This document shows, piece after piece, positions 8,673-16,385 of a DNA stretch of 57,099 bases. Source of the DNA: Paracoccaceae bacterium (GTDB lineage Bacteria; Pseudomonadota; Alphaproteobacteria; Rhodobacterales; Rhodobacteraceae); NCBI GenBank assembly GCA_028875855.1, contig JAGWVA010000021.1:1-57099 (forward strand), given 5' to 3'. The notes under the pieces were generated by a model, which saw only the letters and a list, made by a program, of their open reading frames with translations, was not told the DNA's origin and did not search any database. A program made the position numbers and the translations under genes. The first letter of the stretch is position 1. Each line of letters starts with the position of its first letter.

Positions 8673-9433
8673 TGCGGTTGGTGCTTCTGCTTCTGGCCCT
8701 CGCGGTCGCCCGTCCGGCCATCGCCGCCGAGCAGATCGTCGCCGGGCTGAGCGAGAACCAGATCGCCATCACCGCCAATTTCAACGGCTCCGACATCCTG
8801 GTCTTCGGGGCGGTCAAGCGGTCCGCACCGATCCCGGACGGCAAACCGCTGCAAGTGATCGTCACGATCGCCGGGCCGCCGACGCCGGTGAACATCTCGC
8901 GCAAGGGGCATGTGGCGGGGCTGTGGATCAACACCAACACCGTCCGCGTGACCTCGGCCCCGTCGTTTTACGCGATCGCAACCTCCGGCCCGATGAACGA
9001 GGTCCTGTCGCAGACCGACGACCTGCGCTACCGCATCACCATTCCCCGCGCGATCCATGACGTGGGCATCGCGGGACAGGCCCCGGACGCGGCGAATTTC
9101 ATCACGGCGCTGTTGCGCATCCGGGAACGCGAGGGGCTTTACGTCGTCACCCCGGGATCGGTGACGGTGGAACAATCGACGCTGTTCCGGACGGATGTGA
9201 AGCTGCCCGCGAACCTGACGGAAGGCGTTTACAAGGTCAGCTTTTACCTGACGCGGGACGGCAAGGTGGTGGCGAGCCACCACACCGACATCCTTGTCCG
9301 CAAGACGGGGCTGGAGCGGTGGCTTTACATGCTGGCAAAGGCACAGCCGGCGATCTACGGGCTGCTGTCGCTGGTCATCGCCATCGTGGCGGGCTGGCTG
9401 GCCTCTGCCGCCTTCCAGCTTCTGAAACGCTAG
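8669..9433 (+). CDS. TIGR02186-type alphaproteobacterial membrane-anchored protein
   Basis: 254 residues: a signal peptide (LVLLLLALAVARPAIAAEQ), a periplasmic beta-rich domain with the phrase FNGSDILVFGAVKR, and a C-terminal membrane anchor (YGLLSLVIAIVAGWLASAAF) followed by a short basic tail. The pattern fits the Alph_Pro_TM/TIGR02186 family, which is found next to TauE-like exporters. No biochemical function is established. It ends one base before the convergent SDR gene ends, with no room for a separate terminator. Confidence 0.85.
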   Translation: MMRLVLLLLALAVARPAIAAEQIVAGLSENQIAITANFNGSDILVFGAVKRSAPIPDGKPLQVIVTIAGPPTPVNISRKGHVAGLWINTNTVRVTSAPSFYAIATSGPMNEVLSQTDDLRYRITIPRAIHDVGIAGQAPDAANFITALLRIREREGLYVVTPGSVTVEQSTLFRTDVKLPANLTEGVYKVSFYLTRDGKVVASHHTDILVRKTGLERWLYMLAKAQPAIYGLLSLVIAIVAGWLASAAFQLLKR

Positions 9434-10171
9434 TCAGCCCCGCCCGACAAAGGGCATTTTCGTCGCCATGATCGTCATGAACTGCACGTTGGTGGACAGC
9501 GGCAGCGTGGACATGTGCAGCACGGCCTCGGCCACCTCGGCCACGTCCATCATCGCCTCGGCCCGGATGCTGCCGTCGGCCTGCGGCACGCCCTTGGCCA
9601 TCTTGGCCGCCAGTTCGGTCATCGCATTGCCGATGTCGATCTGCCCGCAGGCGATATCATAGGGCCGCCCATCCAGCGACAGGGTCTTGGTCAGCCCCGT
9701 GATCGCATGCTTGGTGGTCGTGTAGGCCACCGATCCGGGCCGCGGCGCATGGGCCGAGATCGAGCCGTTGTTGATGATCCGCCCGCCCCGCGGGTCCTGC
9801 CGCCGCATCCGGGCAAAGGCCGCCCGCGCGCAGAAGAACATGCCATTGAGGTTGACCTGCACCGTATCCAGCCAGTCCTGCAGCGGGATCTCGTCGATCA
9901 GACCGGCGGGACGCGAGATGCCGGCGTTGTTGAACAGCACGTCGATCCGCCCGAACCGCCGCACGGCCGCATCGAAGGCGGCCTCGACCTCGGCATGCTG
10001 GCCGACGTCGCAGGGCAGCGGCACGGCGCCGGGGTGGCGGGCGGCGATCTCTTCCAGCGGCGCGCGGCTGCGCGCGATCATCCCGACCTGCCAGCCCGCA
10101 TCGAGAAAGCGCAGCGCGGTAGCCTTGCCGATCCCCGCGCTGGCCCCGGTGACGATGATCGCGCGCGTCAT
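9434..10171 (-). CDS. SDR family NAD(P)-dependent oxidoreductase
   Basis: The 245-residue classical short-chain dehydrogenase has the cofactor glycine motif TGASAGIG (residues 8-15), NNAG at 81-84, a serine in GSISAH and the catalytic pair Tyr150/Lys154 in YTTTK. The residue after the second strand is part of ARSRA, hinting at NADP preference. Substrate unknown. It is the distal gene of a possible minus-strand pair with the Lrp-domain gene, which begins just upstream (stop and start one base apart). Confidence 0.88.
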   Translation of the reverse strand: MTRAIIVTGASAGIGKATALRFLDAGWQVGMIARSRAPLEEIAARHPGAVPLPCDVGQHAEVEAAFDAAVRRFGRIDVLFNNAGISRPAGLIDEIPLQDWLDTVQVNLNGMFFCARAAFARMRRQDPRGGRIINNGSISAHAPRPGSVAYTTTKHAITGLTKTLSLDGRPYDIACGQIDIGNAMTELAAKMAKGVPQADGSIRAEAMMDVAEVAEAVLHMSTLPLSTNVQFMTIMATKMPFVGRG

Positions 10172-10172
10172 G

Positions 10173-10409
10173 TCAGAACGCCTTGAACGTCATCGTAGTG
10201 AGCGTCCGCACGATGTCGGGGATGTCAAAGAGGTTCTCGGACAGGTAGTGGCCGACGTCGGCGTTGTCGGGGATATAGACCTTGGCGATAAGGTCGTATT
10301 CGCCGGAGGTCGAATACAGTTCGCTCACCACCTCGCGGTCATAGATCGCATTGGCCACGGCATAGGTCTTGCCGGGGGTGCAGCGGAACTGGACGAAGAC
10401 GCATTGCAT
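10173..10409 (-). CDS. Stand-alone Lrp/AsnC ligand-binding (RAM) domain protein
   Basis: I place the start at the ATG at 10409 (MQCVFVQFRC), which has GGAG six bases upstream; a GTG four codons earlier would overlap that site. 78 residues make a complete alpha-beta RAM domain (VFVQFRCTPGK...TSGEYDLIAKVYIPD) with no DNA-binding helix-turn-helix. Such orphan domains form oligomers and may bind amino acids; what they act on is not known. Confidence 0.85.
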   Translation of the reverse strand: MQCVFVQFRCTPGKTYAVANAIYDREVVSELYSTSGEYDLIAKVYIPDNADVGHYLSENLFDIPDIVRTLTTMTFKAF

Positions 10410-10467
10410 CGGGGACTCCACGGGTTTTGCCGCAGACTAGGCCGTTCTTCCCTTCCGGACCAGAGGG

Positions 10468-11988
10468 TTATTCCGCTTCCAGCGCCAGAGGCGCGGGGCC
10501 GCTCGGCAGGTCGGCGATGCCCAGCGGCTCTGTCGGGCGGGCAAGGCGATTGCGCACGACCCACAGCAGGCGATGCTCTGCCCGGGTGATGGCGACATAG
10601 GCAAGCCGCTTCCAGAGCGGCAGCCCCGCTTCGTTGCGCCCCGACTGGGCGGCGGCGTAAAGATCGGGGGCGAAGACCTGCACGGTCTCCCATTGAGAGC
10701 CCTGCGCCTTGTGGATCGTCACCGCCGCGCCGTGCAGGAAGGCCGCGCCCATCCGGGCCGCAAAGGGGATGAACGGGTCCTCGTCGTCGGGCTGTTCGAT
10801 CTTGATGATCGAGGCGGCGGAAAGCTGCGGGTCCTCTGCCCCGATCACATGCAAGCGCGAGAAGCCGGGCCGCTTGCCGGGGCCGAGGTAGATCACCTGC
10901 GCCCCCTTGATGAGGCCCCGCGCCTCGAGGTCGATCCGCTTCTTGCGGTGCTGCAACGGCAGCTCGATCCCGTCGCAGATCAGCGGCTCGCCGGGCAGCA
11001 ATTCGTCCGCGGGCGCGCCATAGGCCGCCCGGAAGGCCTGGATCAGGCGAATGCGGGTCGCGTTGCGCCAGACCAGAACCGGACTGCGCGCCATCAGCGC
11101 GGCCTCGACCCGCTGGGCCATCTGCACGCGGTCGTCGCGGCGGGCGGCGTCTTCCACGCGTCGTTCAAAGGCGTCGAAGGTCAGGTCCGGATCGGCCAGC
11201 GCATGGGCAAGATCAAGGATCGGGTTATCCTCGGCCTGCCGGTGGATGCGGTGCAGGATCAGCTTTCGCCCCTCGGACAACTGCTCGAAGACCATCTTGC
11301 CCGATTGCCCGACCGGGGCCAGCTGCGCCGGATCGCCAAACAGCACGAGCGTCGGAAAGATCTCGCGCAGGTCATCGAACTGGCGTTCGTCGAGCATCGA
11401 GCTTTCATCGACGAAGCCGATGTCCAGCGGCTCTTCCCGCCGCTTCCAGCCCCGGATGAAGTCCGACCCGCGCAGACCGGCCGCAGCCAGCGCGCCGGGG
11501 ATCGACTTCACCGTGTCGTAGAACGCCTTCGCCCGGTCCAGCGCGAGATCGGTCAGCCCCTCGATCTGCGGCCGGTCGCCCTGCCCGGCGAGCCATTCGG
11601 CGATGCGTTCGTATTCCGGGTCATAGACCGGCGTGTAAAGGATGCGGTGGATCGTCGTGGCCGGCACGCCGCGATTGCGCAGCACGCTGGCCGCCTTGTT
11701 CGTCGGGGCAAGGATCGCCAGCGTCCGGCGATCCTTGCGCTTGCGCCCCTCGTAATCGCCCGAGACGATGTCCACGCCCGCCTCGGTCAGGGCCTGCGTG
11801 AGCCGGGCCAGCAACATCGTCTTGCCCGACCCGGCCTTGCCGATCACCGCAAGGACCGAGGGCTTGCCCGGCGCATCGGGCGAAAGCGTGCCGTCGTCGG
11901 GGTCCACGCCCGCCGCCCGAAGAACCTCGGCCAGCCGGTCCCAGGCTTCGGCCTGATCTTCAGAGAATTGCACTGCGGGAAGCGTCAT
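10468..11988 (-). CDS. ATP-dependent RecD-like DNA helicase (superfamily 1)
   Basis: 506 residues. Walker A GKAGSGKT at 50-57, Walker B-like VDESSMLD, motif III FGDPAQLAPVGQ, and C-terminal UvrD_C_2 motifs VTIHKAQGSQWETVQVF and YVAITRAEHRLLWV. This is the single-chain RecD2-like helicase common in alphaproteobacteria, presumably a 5'-3' DNA helicase in repair; no RecB or RecC neighbour is present. Encoded alone on the minus strand. Confidence 0.9.
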   Translation of the reverse strand: MTLPAVQFSEDQAEAWDRLAEVLRAAGVDPDDGTLSPDAPGKPSVLAVIGKAGSGKTMLLARLTQALTEAGVDIVSGDYEGRKRKDRRTLAILAPTNKAASVLRNRGVPATTIHRILYTPVYDPEYERIAEWLAGQGDRPQIEGLTDLALDRAKAFYDTVKSIPGALAAAGLRGSDFIRGWKRREEPLDIGFVDESSMLDERQFDDLREIFPTLVLFGDPAQLAPVGQSGKMVFEQLSEGRKLILHRIHRQAEDNPILDLAHALADPDLTFDAFERRVEDAARRDDRVQMAQRVEAALMARSPVLVWRNATRIRLIQAFRAAYGAPADELLPGEPLICDGIELPLQHRKKRIDLEARGLIKGAQVIYLGPGKRPGFSRLHVIGAEDPQLSAASIIKIEQPDDEDPFIPFAARMGAAFLHGAAVTIHKAQGSQWETVQVFAPDLYAAAQSGRNEAGLPLWKRLAYVAITRAEHRLLWVVRNRLARPTEPLGIADLPSGPAPLALEAE

Positions 11989-12037
11989 GGCGCGACCTTA
12001 CAAAAGGCCCGCGCGCACCGCCAGCCGCCAATCGCGC

Positions 12038-12235
12038 CTAGCCGGGACGGGGCGGATCGGTCAGCGCCCGCGGCCTTGGCCCGTCGGCCAAGGGCCCCGC
12101 CCCGCGCTGCTCGGCAAGCTCCCTGCGGGCGATCCGCAGGGTCTCCTCCGCCTGAAGGGAAAGGGCGTGAAGGCCGTTCTGCGCGGCATAGCTGCGCAAA
12201 TCCGCCAGCACGTCGAGGATCCAGTCATGTCCCAT
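12038..12235 (-). CDS. Small conserved hypothetical protein
   Basis: 65 residues starting MGHDWILDVLADLRSYAAQNGLHALS; the ATG at 12235 has GGAG seven bases upstream (CGGAGCTTGACC), so I prefer it to upstream in-frame ATGs. The sequence is a short amphipathic helix region followed by a proline-rich tail (GPRPRALTDPPRPG). I recall similar short proteins in Rhodobacterales but know no function. No membrane segment or metal site. Confidence 0.65.
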   Translation of the reverse strand: MGHDWILDVLADLRSYAAQNGLHALSLQAEETLRIARRELAEQRGAGPLADGPRPRALTDPPRPG

Positions 12236-12308
12236 GGTCAAGCTCCGCCAGTCGCGGCCATCACGGGGCATCAGCGTTAACAATTGGATAATTCCGGGAG
12301 GGCAAGCC

Positions 12309-12339
12309 GGGGATTATCGCACGATTGGCGACAATCCCC
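12309..12339 (-). terminator. Hairpin 3' of ccr, likely transcription terminator
   Basis: GGGGATT and AATCCCC (7-base arms) enclose a second inner stem TCGC/GCGA, separated by one A-C mismatch, with loop ACGATTG. It lies directly after the ccr stop on the minus strand. No clean T-run follows, so termination may be weak or Rho-assisted. Confidence 0.6.
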
Positions 12340-12345
12340 CGCAAT

Positions 12346-13635
12346 TCAGCGCTTTGATGCCTCCAGCGCGTCCTCGAAGGTGCGCAACCCGGCGCGCGGG
12401 GCCTGCACCAGAACCGCCATGTTGCCCGGCTTGTGCTGGTTGCGGCGCATCTTCATATGCGCGGCCGGAATCTCGGCCCAGGGGAAGACCTCGGACATGG
12501 CGGGGTCAAGACGGCGTTCCAGCATCAGCTTGTTCGCGGCGCTGGCCTGCTTGAGGTTGGCGAAATGGCTGCCCTGCACCCGCTTCTGGTGCATCCACAG
12601 GTAACGCGCGTCCAGCGTCAGGTTGTAGCCCGTCGTGCCTGCGCAGATCACGACCATTCCGCCGCGCTTCACCAGCAGGACCGACACGGGGAACGTCGAC
12701 TCGCCGGGGTGTTCGAAGACCATGTCCACGTTCACGCCCTTGCCGGTGATGTCCCAGATCGCCTTGCCGAACTTGCGCGCCTCGTTCAGCCACGTCTTGT
12801 ATTCGGGCGTGTTGACCGTGGGCATCTGACCCCAGCAGTTGAATTCCTTGCGGTTGATGACGCCCTTGGCGCCAAGGCTCATGACGAAGTCGCGCTTGTC
12901 CTCTTCCGAGATCACGCCGATGGCATTCGCGCCGGCCGTGTTGATGAGCTGGATCGCATAGGACCCCAGCCCGCCGGAAGCGCCCCAGACCAGAACGTTG
13001 TCGCCGGGGTTCAGCACATGCGGCTTGTGGCCGAACAGCATCCGGTAGGCGGTGGCCAGCGTCAGCGTGTAGCAGGCAGACTCCTCCCACGTCAGGTGCT
13101 TGGGGCGCGGCATCAACTGCTGCGCCTGCACCCGGGTGAACTGCGCGAAGGACCCGTCCGGCGTCTCGTAGCCCCAGATCCGCTGGCTGGGCGAGAACAT
13201 CGGATCGCCGCCGTTGCATTCCTCGTCGTCGCCGTCGTCCTGATTGCAGTGGATCACGACCTCGTCGCCGACCTTCCAGCGCTTGACCTTGTCGCCCACC
13301 GCCCAGACGATGCCCGACGCATCGGACCCGGCGATGTGATAGGCGGCGCGATGCCCGTCGAACGGGCTGATGGGCTGGCCCAGGGCCGCCCAGACGCCGT
13401 TGTAGTTCACCCCAGCGGCCATCACGAGCACCAGTACCTCGTGACTGTCGATCTTCCAGGTATCGACCACCTCGACCTGCATGGCGGTATCGGGTTCTCC
13501 GTGCCGCTCGCGCCGGATCGTCCAGGCATACATCTTCGCCGGCACATGACCCAGCGGCGGCATCTCGCCCACGTCGTAAAGGTCTTTCACCGGGGCCTCG
13601 TACGGGGTGATGCCGGTGGCGGTGTCCAGGGCCAT
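12346..13635 (-). CDS. ccr: Crotonyl-CoA carboxylase/reductase
   Basis: 429 residues from the ATG at 13635 (MALDTATGITPYEAP), which has GGAG six bases upstream; the frame is open for 29 more codons without support. The zinc-less MDR fold shows the family features: KMYAWTIRRERHGEP near the N-terminus, NQDDGDDEECNGGDPMFSPSQRIWGYE, the NADPH loop WGASGGLGSYAIQL, and the C-terminal FANLKQASAANKLM. It reduces and carboxylates crotonyl-CoA to (2S)-ethylmalonyl-CoA with NADPH and CO2, the committed step of the ethylmalonyl-CoA pathway. The divergent gene is ethylmalonyl-CoA mutase. Very close in layout to Rhodobacter ccr. Confidence 0.97.
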   Translation of the reverse strand: MALDTATGITPYEAPVKDLYDVGEMPPLGHVPAKMYAWTIRRERHGEPDTAMQVEVVDTWKIDSHEVLVLVMAAGVNYNGVWAALGQPISPFDGHRAAYHIAGSDASGIVWAVGDKVKRWKVGDEVVIHCNQDDGDDEECNGGDPMFSPSQRIWGYETPDGSFAQFTRVQAQQLMPRPKHLTWEESACYTLTLATAYRMLFGHKPHVLNPGDNVLVWGASGGLGSYAIQLINTAGANAIGVISEEDKRDFVMSLGAKGVINRKEFNCWGQMPTVNTPEYKTWLNEARKFGKAIWDITGKGVNVDMVFEHPGESTFPVSVLLVKRGGMVVICAGTTGYNLTLDARYLWMHQKRVQGSHFANLKQASAANKLMLERRLDPAMSEVFPWAEIPAAHMKMRRNQHKPGNMAVLVQAPRAGLRTFEDALEASKR

Positions 13636-13688
13636 GATCGTCTCCATCCTTCGCGCCGCATCGCAGAATCGGGGCGGTTCATAGCCTC

Positions 13689-13717
13689 TAGATACAATTC
13701 GTCTGGTAACTTTGCAA
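13689..13717 (-). promoter_or_regulatory. Candidate ccr promoter
   Basis: On the minus strand TTGCAA and TATCTA are spaced by 17 bases, 54 bases ahead of the ccr start. The -35 hexamer overlaps the palindrome TTGCAA, similar to half of the TTTGCAAA-type sites bound by ScfR-family acyl-CoA regulators (RamB/PccR), which is only a resemblance. Confidence 0.4.
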
Positions 13718-13828
13718 TCCAATCGTGTGTAATTTTGTAATTTTATGTCTCACGCGATGAGCATAGGCAAGAAAACTCTGGAAAATCAATGGCCGCACCC
13801 GCAGAACGCGCCGCCGCGACGCGGCGAA

Positions 13829-13857
13829 TTGACGAGACATATTATTTTTCATATGAG
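13829..13857 (+). promoter_or_regulatory. Candidate ecm promoter
   Basis: TTGACG and TATGAG with a 17-base spacer, 35 bases ahead of the ecm start, in an AT-rich patch unlike the surrounding GC-rich DNA. The rest of the divergent spacer holds a direct repeat, TGTAATTTT twice at 13728-13744. Confidence 0.55.
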
Positions 13858-13892
13858 GAACTGACGGCAATTTTGTTACGCGCGAGGCGAAG

Positions 13893-15851
13893 ATGACGGC
13901 GAAAGACAAGCCCTGGCTGTTCCGCACCTATGCCGGCCACTCTACGGCCGCGGCCTCGAACGCGCTTTACCGCACGAATCTGTCCAAGGGGCAGACCGGC
14001 CTTTCCGTTGCCTTCGACCTGCCGACCCAGACGGGATACGACAGCGACGATCCCCGCGCGCGGGGCGAGGTCGGCAAGGTCGGCGTGCCGGTCAGCCATC
14101 TGGGCGACATGCGCGCGCTGTTCGACGGCATCCCGCTCGAGCAGATGAACACCTCGATGACGATCAACGCCACCGCGCCCTGGCTTCTGGCGCTCTACAT
14201 CGCCGTGGCCGAGGAACAGGGCGCCGACATCGCCGCCCTTCAGGGCACGGTGCAGAACGACATCATCAAGGAATACCTCTCGCGCGGGACCTATATCTGC
14301 CCGCCGAAGCCCTCGCTGCGGCTGATCACGGATGTGGCGGCCTACACGGCGGAACATCTGCCGAAATGGAACCCGATGAACGTCTGTTCCTACCACCTGC
14401 AAGAGGCTGGCGCGACGCCCGAACAGGAACTGGCTTTCGCGCTGGCGACCGCCTGCGCGGTGCTGGACGACCTGAAGGACAAGGTCGCGCCCGAGGCCTT
14501 CCCTGCCATGGTCGGCCGCATCTCCTTCTTCGTGAACGCGGGCATCCGCTTCGTGACCGAGATGTGCAAGATGCGCGCCTTCACCGAACTCTGGGACGAG
14601 ATCTGCCGCGACCGCTACGGGATCGACGATGCGAAGTTCCGCCGCTTCCGCTACGGCGTGCAGGTGAACTCCCTCGGACTGACCGAACAGCAGCCGGAAA
14701 ACAACGTCTATCGCATCCTGATTGAAATGCTGGCCGTCACGCTGTCGAAGAACGCCCGCGCCCGCGCGGTGCAGCTTCCGGCGTGGAACGAGGCGCTTGG
14801 CCTGCCCCGGCCCTGGGATCAGCAATGGTCGCTCCGGATGCAGCAGATCCTCGCGTATGAGACGGACCTGCTGGAATACGGCGACCTGTTCGATGGCAAC
14901 CCGGCGGTCGAGGGCAAGGTGGCCGCGCTAAAGGACGGCGCGCGGGCCGAGCTTGCGCTGATCGACGCGATGGGCGGCGCGGTGGCCGCGATCGATTACA
15001 TGAAGGCTCGGCTGGTAGAATCCAACGCCGAGCGTATCGCCCGGATCGAGGCGGGCGAGACCGTCGTCGTCGGCGTCAACCGCTGGACCGAGGCGGAAGA
15101 CAGCCCCCTGACCGCAGGCGAGGGCGCGATCATGGTGGTGGACTCGGAAGCCGAACGTGACCAGATCGAACGGCTGGCCGACTGGCGGGCGCAGCGCGAC
15201 CCCGGTGCCGTCGCCGATGCGCTGATGAATCTGCGCGCCGCCGCCATCGCGGGGCGCAATGTCATGCCCGCCTCGATCGCGGCCGCGAAGGCTGGCGTGA
15301 CCACGGGCGAATGGGCGGGCGTCCTGCGGCAGGCCTTCGGCGAATATCGCGCACCCACCGGCGTCTCGGCCGCGCCGTCGAACCGGACCGAGGGGCTGGA
15401 GCCGATCCGGGAGGCGGTCGATGCCGTCTCGGCCAAGCTGGGCCGGCGGCTCACCTTCCTTGTCGGCAAGCCGGGCCTTGACGGTCATTCCAACGGCGCC
15501 GAACAGATCGCCACGCGGGCGCGCGACTGCGGGATGCAGATCCATTACGACGGCATCCGCCTCACCCCGGCCGAGATCGTCGCGGCGGCGGAAGCCGGGG
15601 CGGCCCATGTTATCGGCCTGTCGATCCTCTCGGGCAGCCACCTGCCGCTGATCGCCGAGGTGATGGACCGCCTGAGCGCAGCGGGATTGGCGCATGTCCC
15701 GGTCGTCGTGGGCGGCATCATCCCCGACGAGGACGCCGCCCGGCTGCGGGCGCTTGGCGTGGCGGCGGTCTATACGCCAAAGGACTTCGACCTGAACCGG
15801 ATCATGCTGGACATCGTGGCCATCGTGGACCGAACGCCGCTCGCCGCCTGA
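13893..15851 (+). CDS. ecm: (2R)-Ethylmalonyl-CoA mutase, coenzyme B12-dependent
   Basis: 652 residues: an N-terminal substrate TIM barrel (MTAKDKPWLFRTYAGHSTA through about residue 500) and a C-terminal cobalamin domain with the DxHxxG motif in GLDGHSNG (Asp530, His532, Gly535), SILSG and VVGGIIP. It isomerises ethylmalonyl-CoA to methylsuccinyl-CoA. The N-terminus and 650-residue length match the MeaA/Ecm clade rather than methylmalonyl-CoA mutase (about 710-720). Divergent to ccr, which catalyses the preceding step. No cobalamin riboswitch is evident in the 257-base spacer. Confidence 0.95.
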   Translation: MTAKDKPWLFRTYAGHSTAAASNALYRTNLSKGQTGLSVAFDLPTQTGYDSDDPRARGEVGKVGVPVSHLGDMRALFDGIPLEQMNTSMTINATAPWLLALYIAVAEEQGADIAALQGTVQNDIIKEYLSRGTYICPPKPSLRLITDVAAYTAEHLPKWNPMNVCSYHLQEAGATPEQELAFALATACAVLDDLKDKVAPEAFPAMVGRISFFVNAGIRFVTEMCKMRAFTELWDEICRDRYGIDDAKFRRFRYGVQVNSLGLTEQQPENNVYRILIEMLAVTLSKNARARAVQLPAWNEALGLPRPWDQQWSLRMQQILAYETDLLEYGDLFDGNPAVEGKVAALKDGARAELALIDAMGGAVAAIDYMKARLVESNAERIARIEAGETVVVGVNRWTEAEDSPLTAGEGAIMVVDSEAERDQIERLADWRAQRDPGAVADALMNLRAAAIAGRNVMPASIAAAKAGVTTGEWAGVLRQAFGEYRAPTGVSAAPSNRTEGLEPIREAVDAVSAKLGRRLTFLVGKPGLDGHSNGAEQIATRARDCGMQIHYDGIRLTPAEIVAAAEAGAAHVIGLSILSGSHLPLIAEVMDRLSAAGLAHVPVVVGGIIPDEDAARLRALGVAAVYTPKDFDLNRIMLDIVAIVDRTPLAA

Positions 15852-15876
15852 CGAAAACCGCCGACAGACACGCAAC

Positions 15877-15890
15877 TTGCGGCAGATCAA
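15877..15890 (+). promoter_or_regulatory. FNR/FnrL-like box upstream of Cys-rich small protein
   Basis: TTGCGGCAGATCAA, i.e. TTGCG-N4-ATCAA, one to two positions from the consensus TTGAT-N4-ATCAA. It lies 64 bases before the next start. A second such box is at 42854. Predicted only. Confidence 0.5.
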
Positions 15891-15953
15891 GGCGGCCCGG
15901 CGCCCGCCCCGGCTATGGTCGGTCCGATGCAGGATCGGGCAATGGAGGCCAAG

Positions 15954-16310
15954 ATGCTGGAACGCCTGAAGGCAATGCTGGACCATCACCGCGAACACCT
16001 TGAAATTGCGCAGATGTCAGAGCGCGATCTGGACGACATAGGTCTGACGCGGGAACAGCTTCTGAACGTCGTGGACACGCCGGAAGAGGTGTCGCGCCGC
16101 GTGCTGCAAATGGCCGCGCGCCACGGCATCTCGGAACACGAGCTGGAAAGCTATCGCCAGGATTTCGCGATCCTTCTGGACAATTGCGCGCATTGCCACT
16201 CGGTCGGCAAATGCGGCCGGATGCTGGCCGACCCGACGCAAACCGCCGAAGACGCGACCTTCTGCCCGAACCACGAAGAATACCTGGCGCTCGTGGCCGA
16301 AAAAGCCTGA
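15954..16310 (+). CDS. Small protein: YjiS/DUF1127-like segment plus Cys-rich (DUF6455-like) C-terminus
   Basis: I prefer the ATG at 15954 (MLERLKAMLDHHREHL), preceded by GGAGG seven bases upstream; in-frame ATGs at 15942 and further upstream exist. 118 residues. The stretch MSERDLDDIGLTREQL copies the DUF1127 (YjiS) signature, and the C-terminal half carries CAHCHSVGKC, a fifth cysteine in FCPNH and the leading leucine-rich helix, as in DUF6455 proteins. The Cys/His cluster could bind metal or heme-free iron. Function unknown; an FNR-like box upstream suggests low-oxygen control. Confidence 0.7.
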   Translation: MLERLKAMLDHHREHLEIAQMSERDLDDIGLTREQLLNVVDTPEEVSRRVLQMAARHGISEHELESYRQDFAILLDNCAHCHSVGKCGRMLADPTQTAEDATFCPNHEEYLALVAEKA

Positions 16311-16320
16311 GCGGGGTCTT

Positions 16321-16376
16321 TCGGGCTGGAACACGGGGGATGGGGGCCGTTATGGTTGACCCGTGTCCCAGCCCGA
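16321..16376 (+). promoter_or_regulatory. Long hairpin in the deoD leader
   Basis: Arms of 17 bases (16321-16337 TCGGGCTGGAACACGGG and 16360-16376) pair at 16 of 17 positions around a 22-base loop, and end nine bases before the deoD start codon. There is no following T-run, so it is not an ordinary terminator of the preceding gene. It could be an RNA control element or a repressor dyad. Confidence 0.6.
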
Positions 16377-16385
16377 GAGCCTTAC

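Noticed and set aside
13636-13892. Cobalamin riboswitch ahead of the B12-dependent mutase
   Set aside because: No B12-box-like sequence or multi-stem architecture is apparent and the leader after the predicted start is only about 30 bases.
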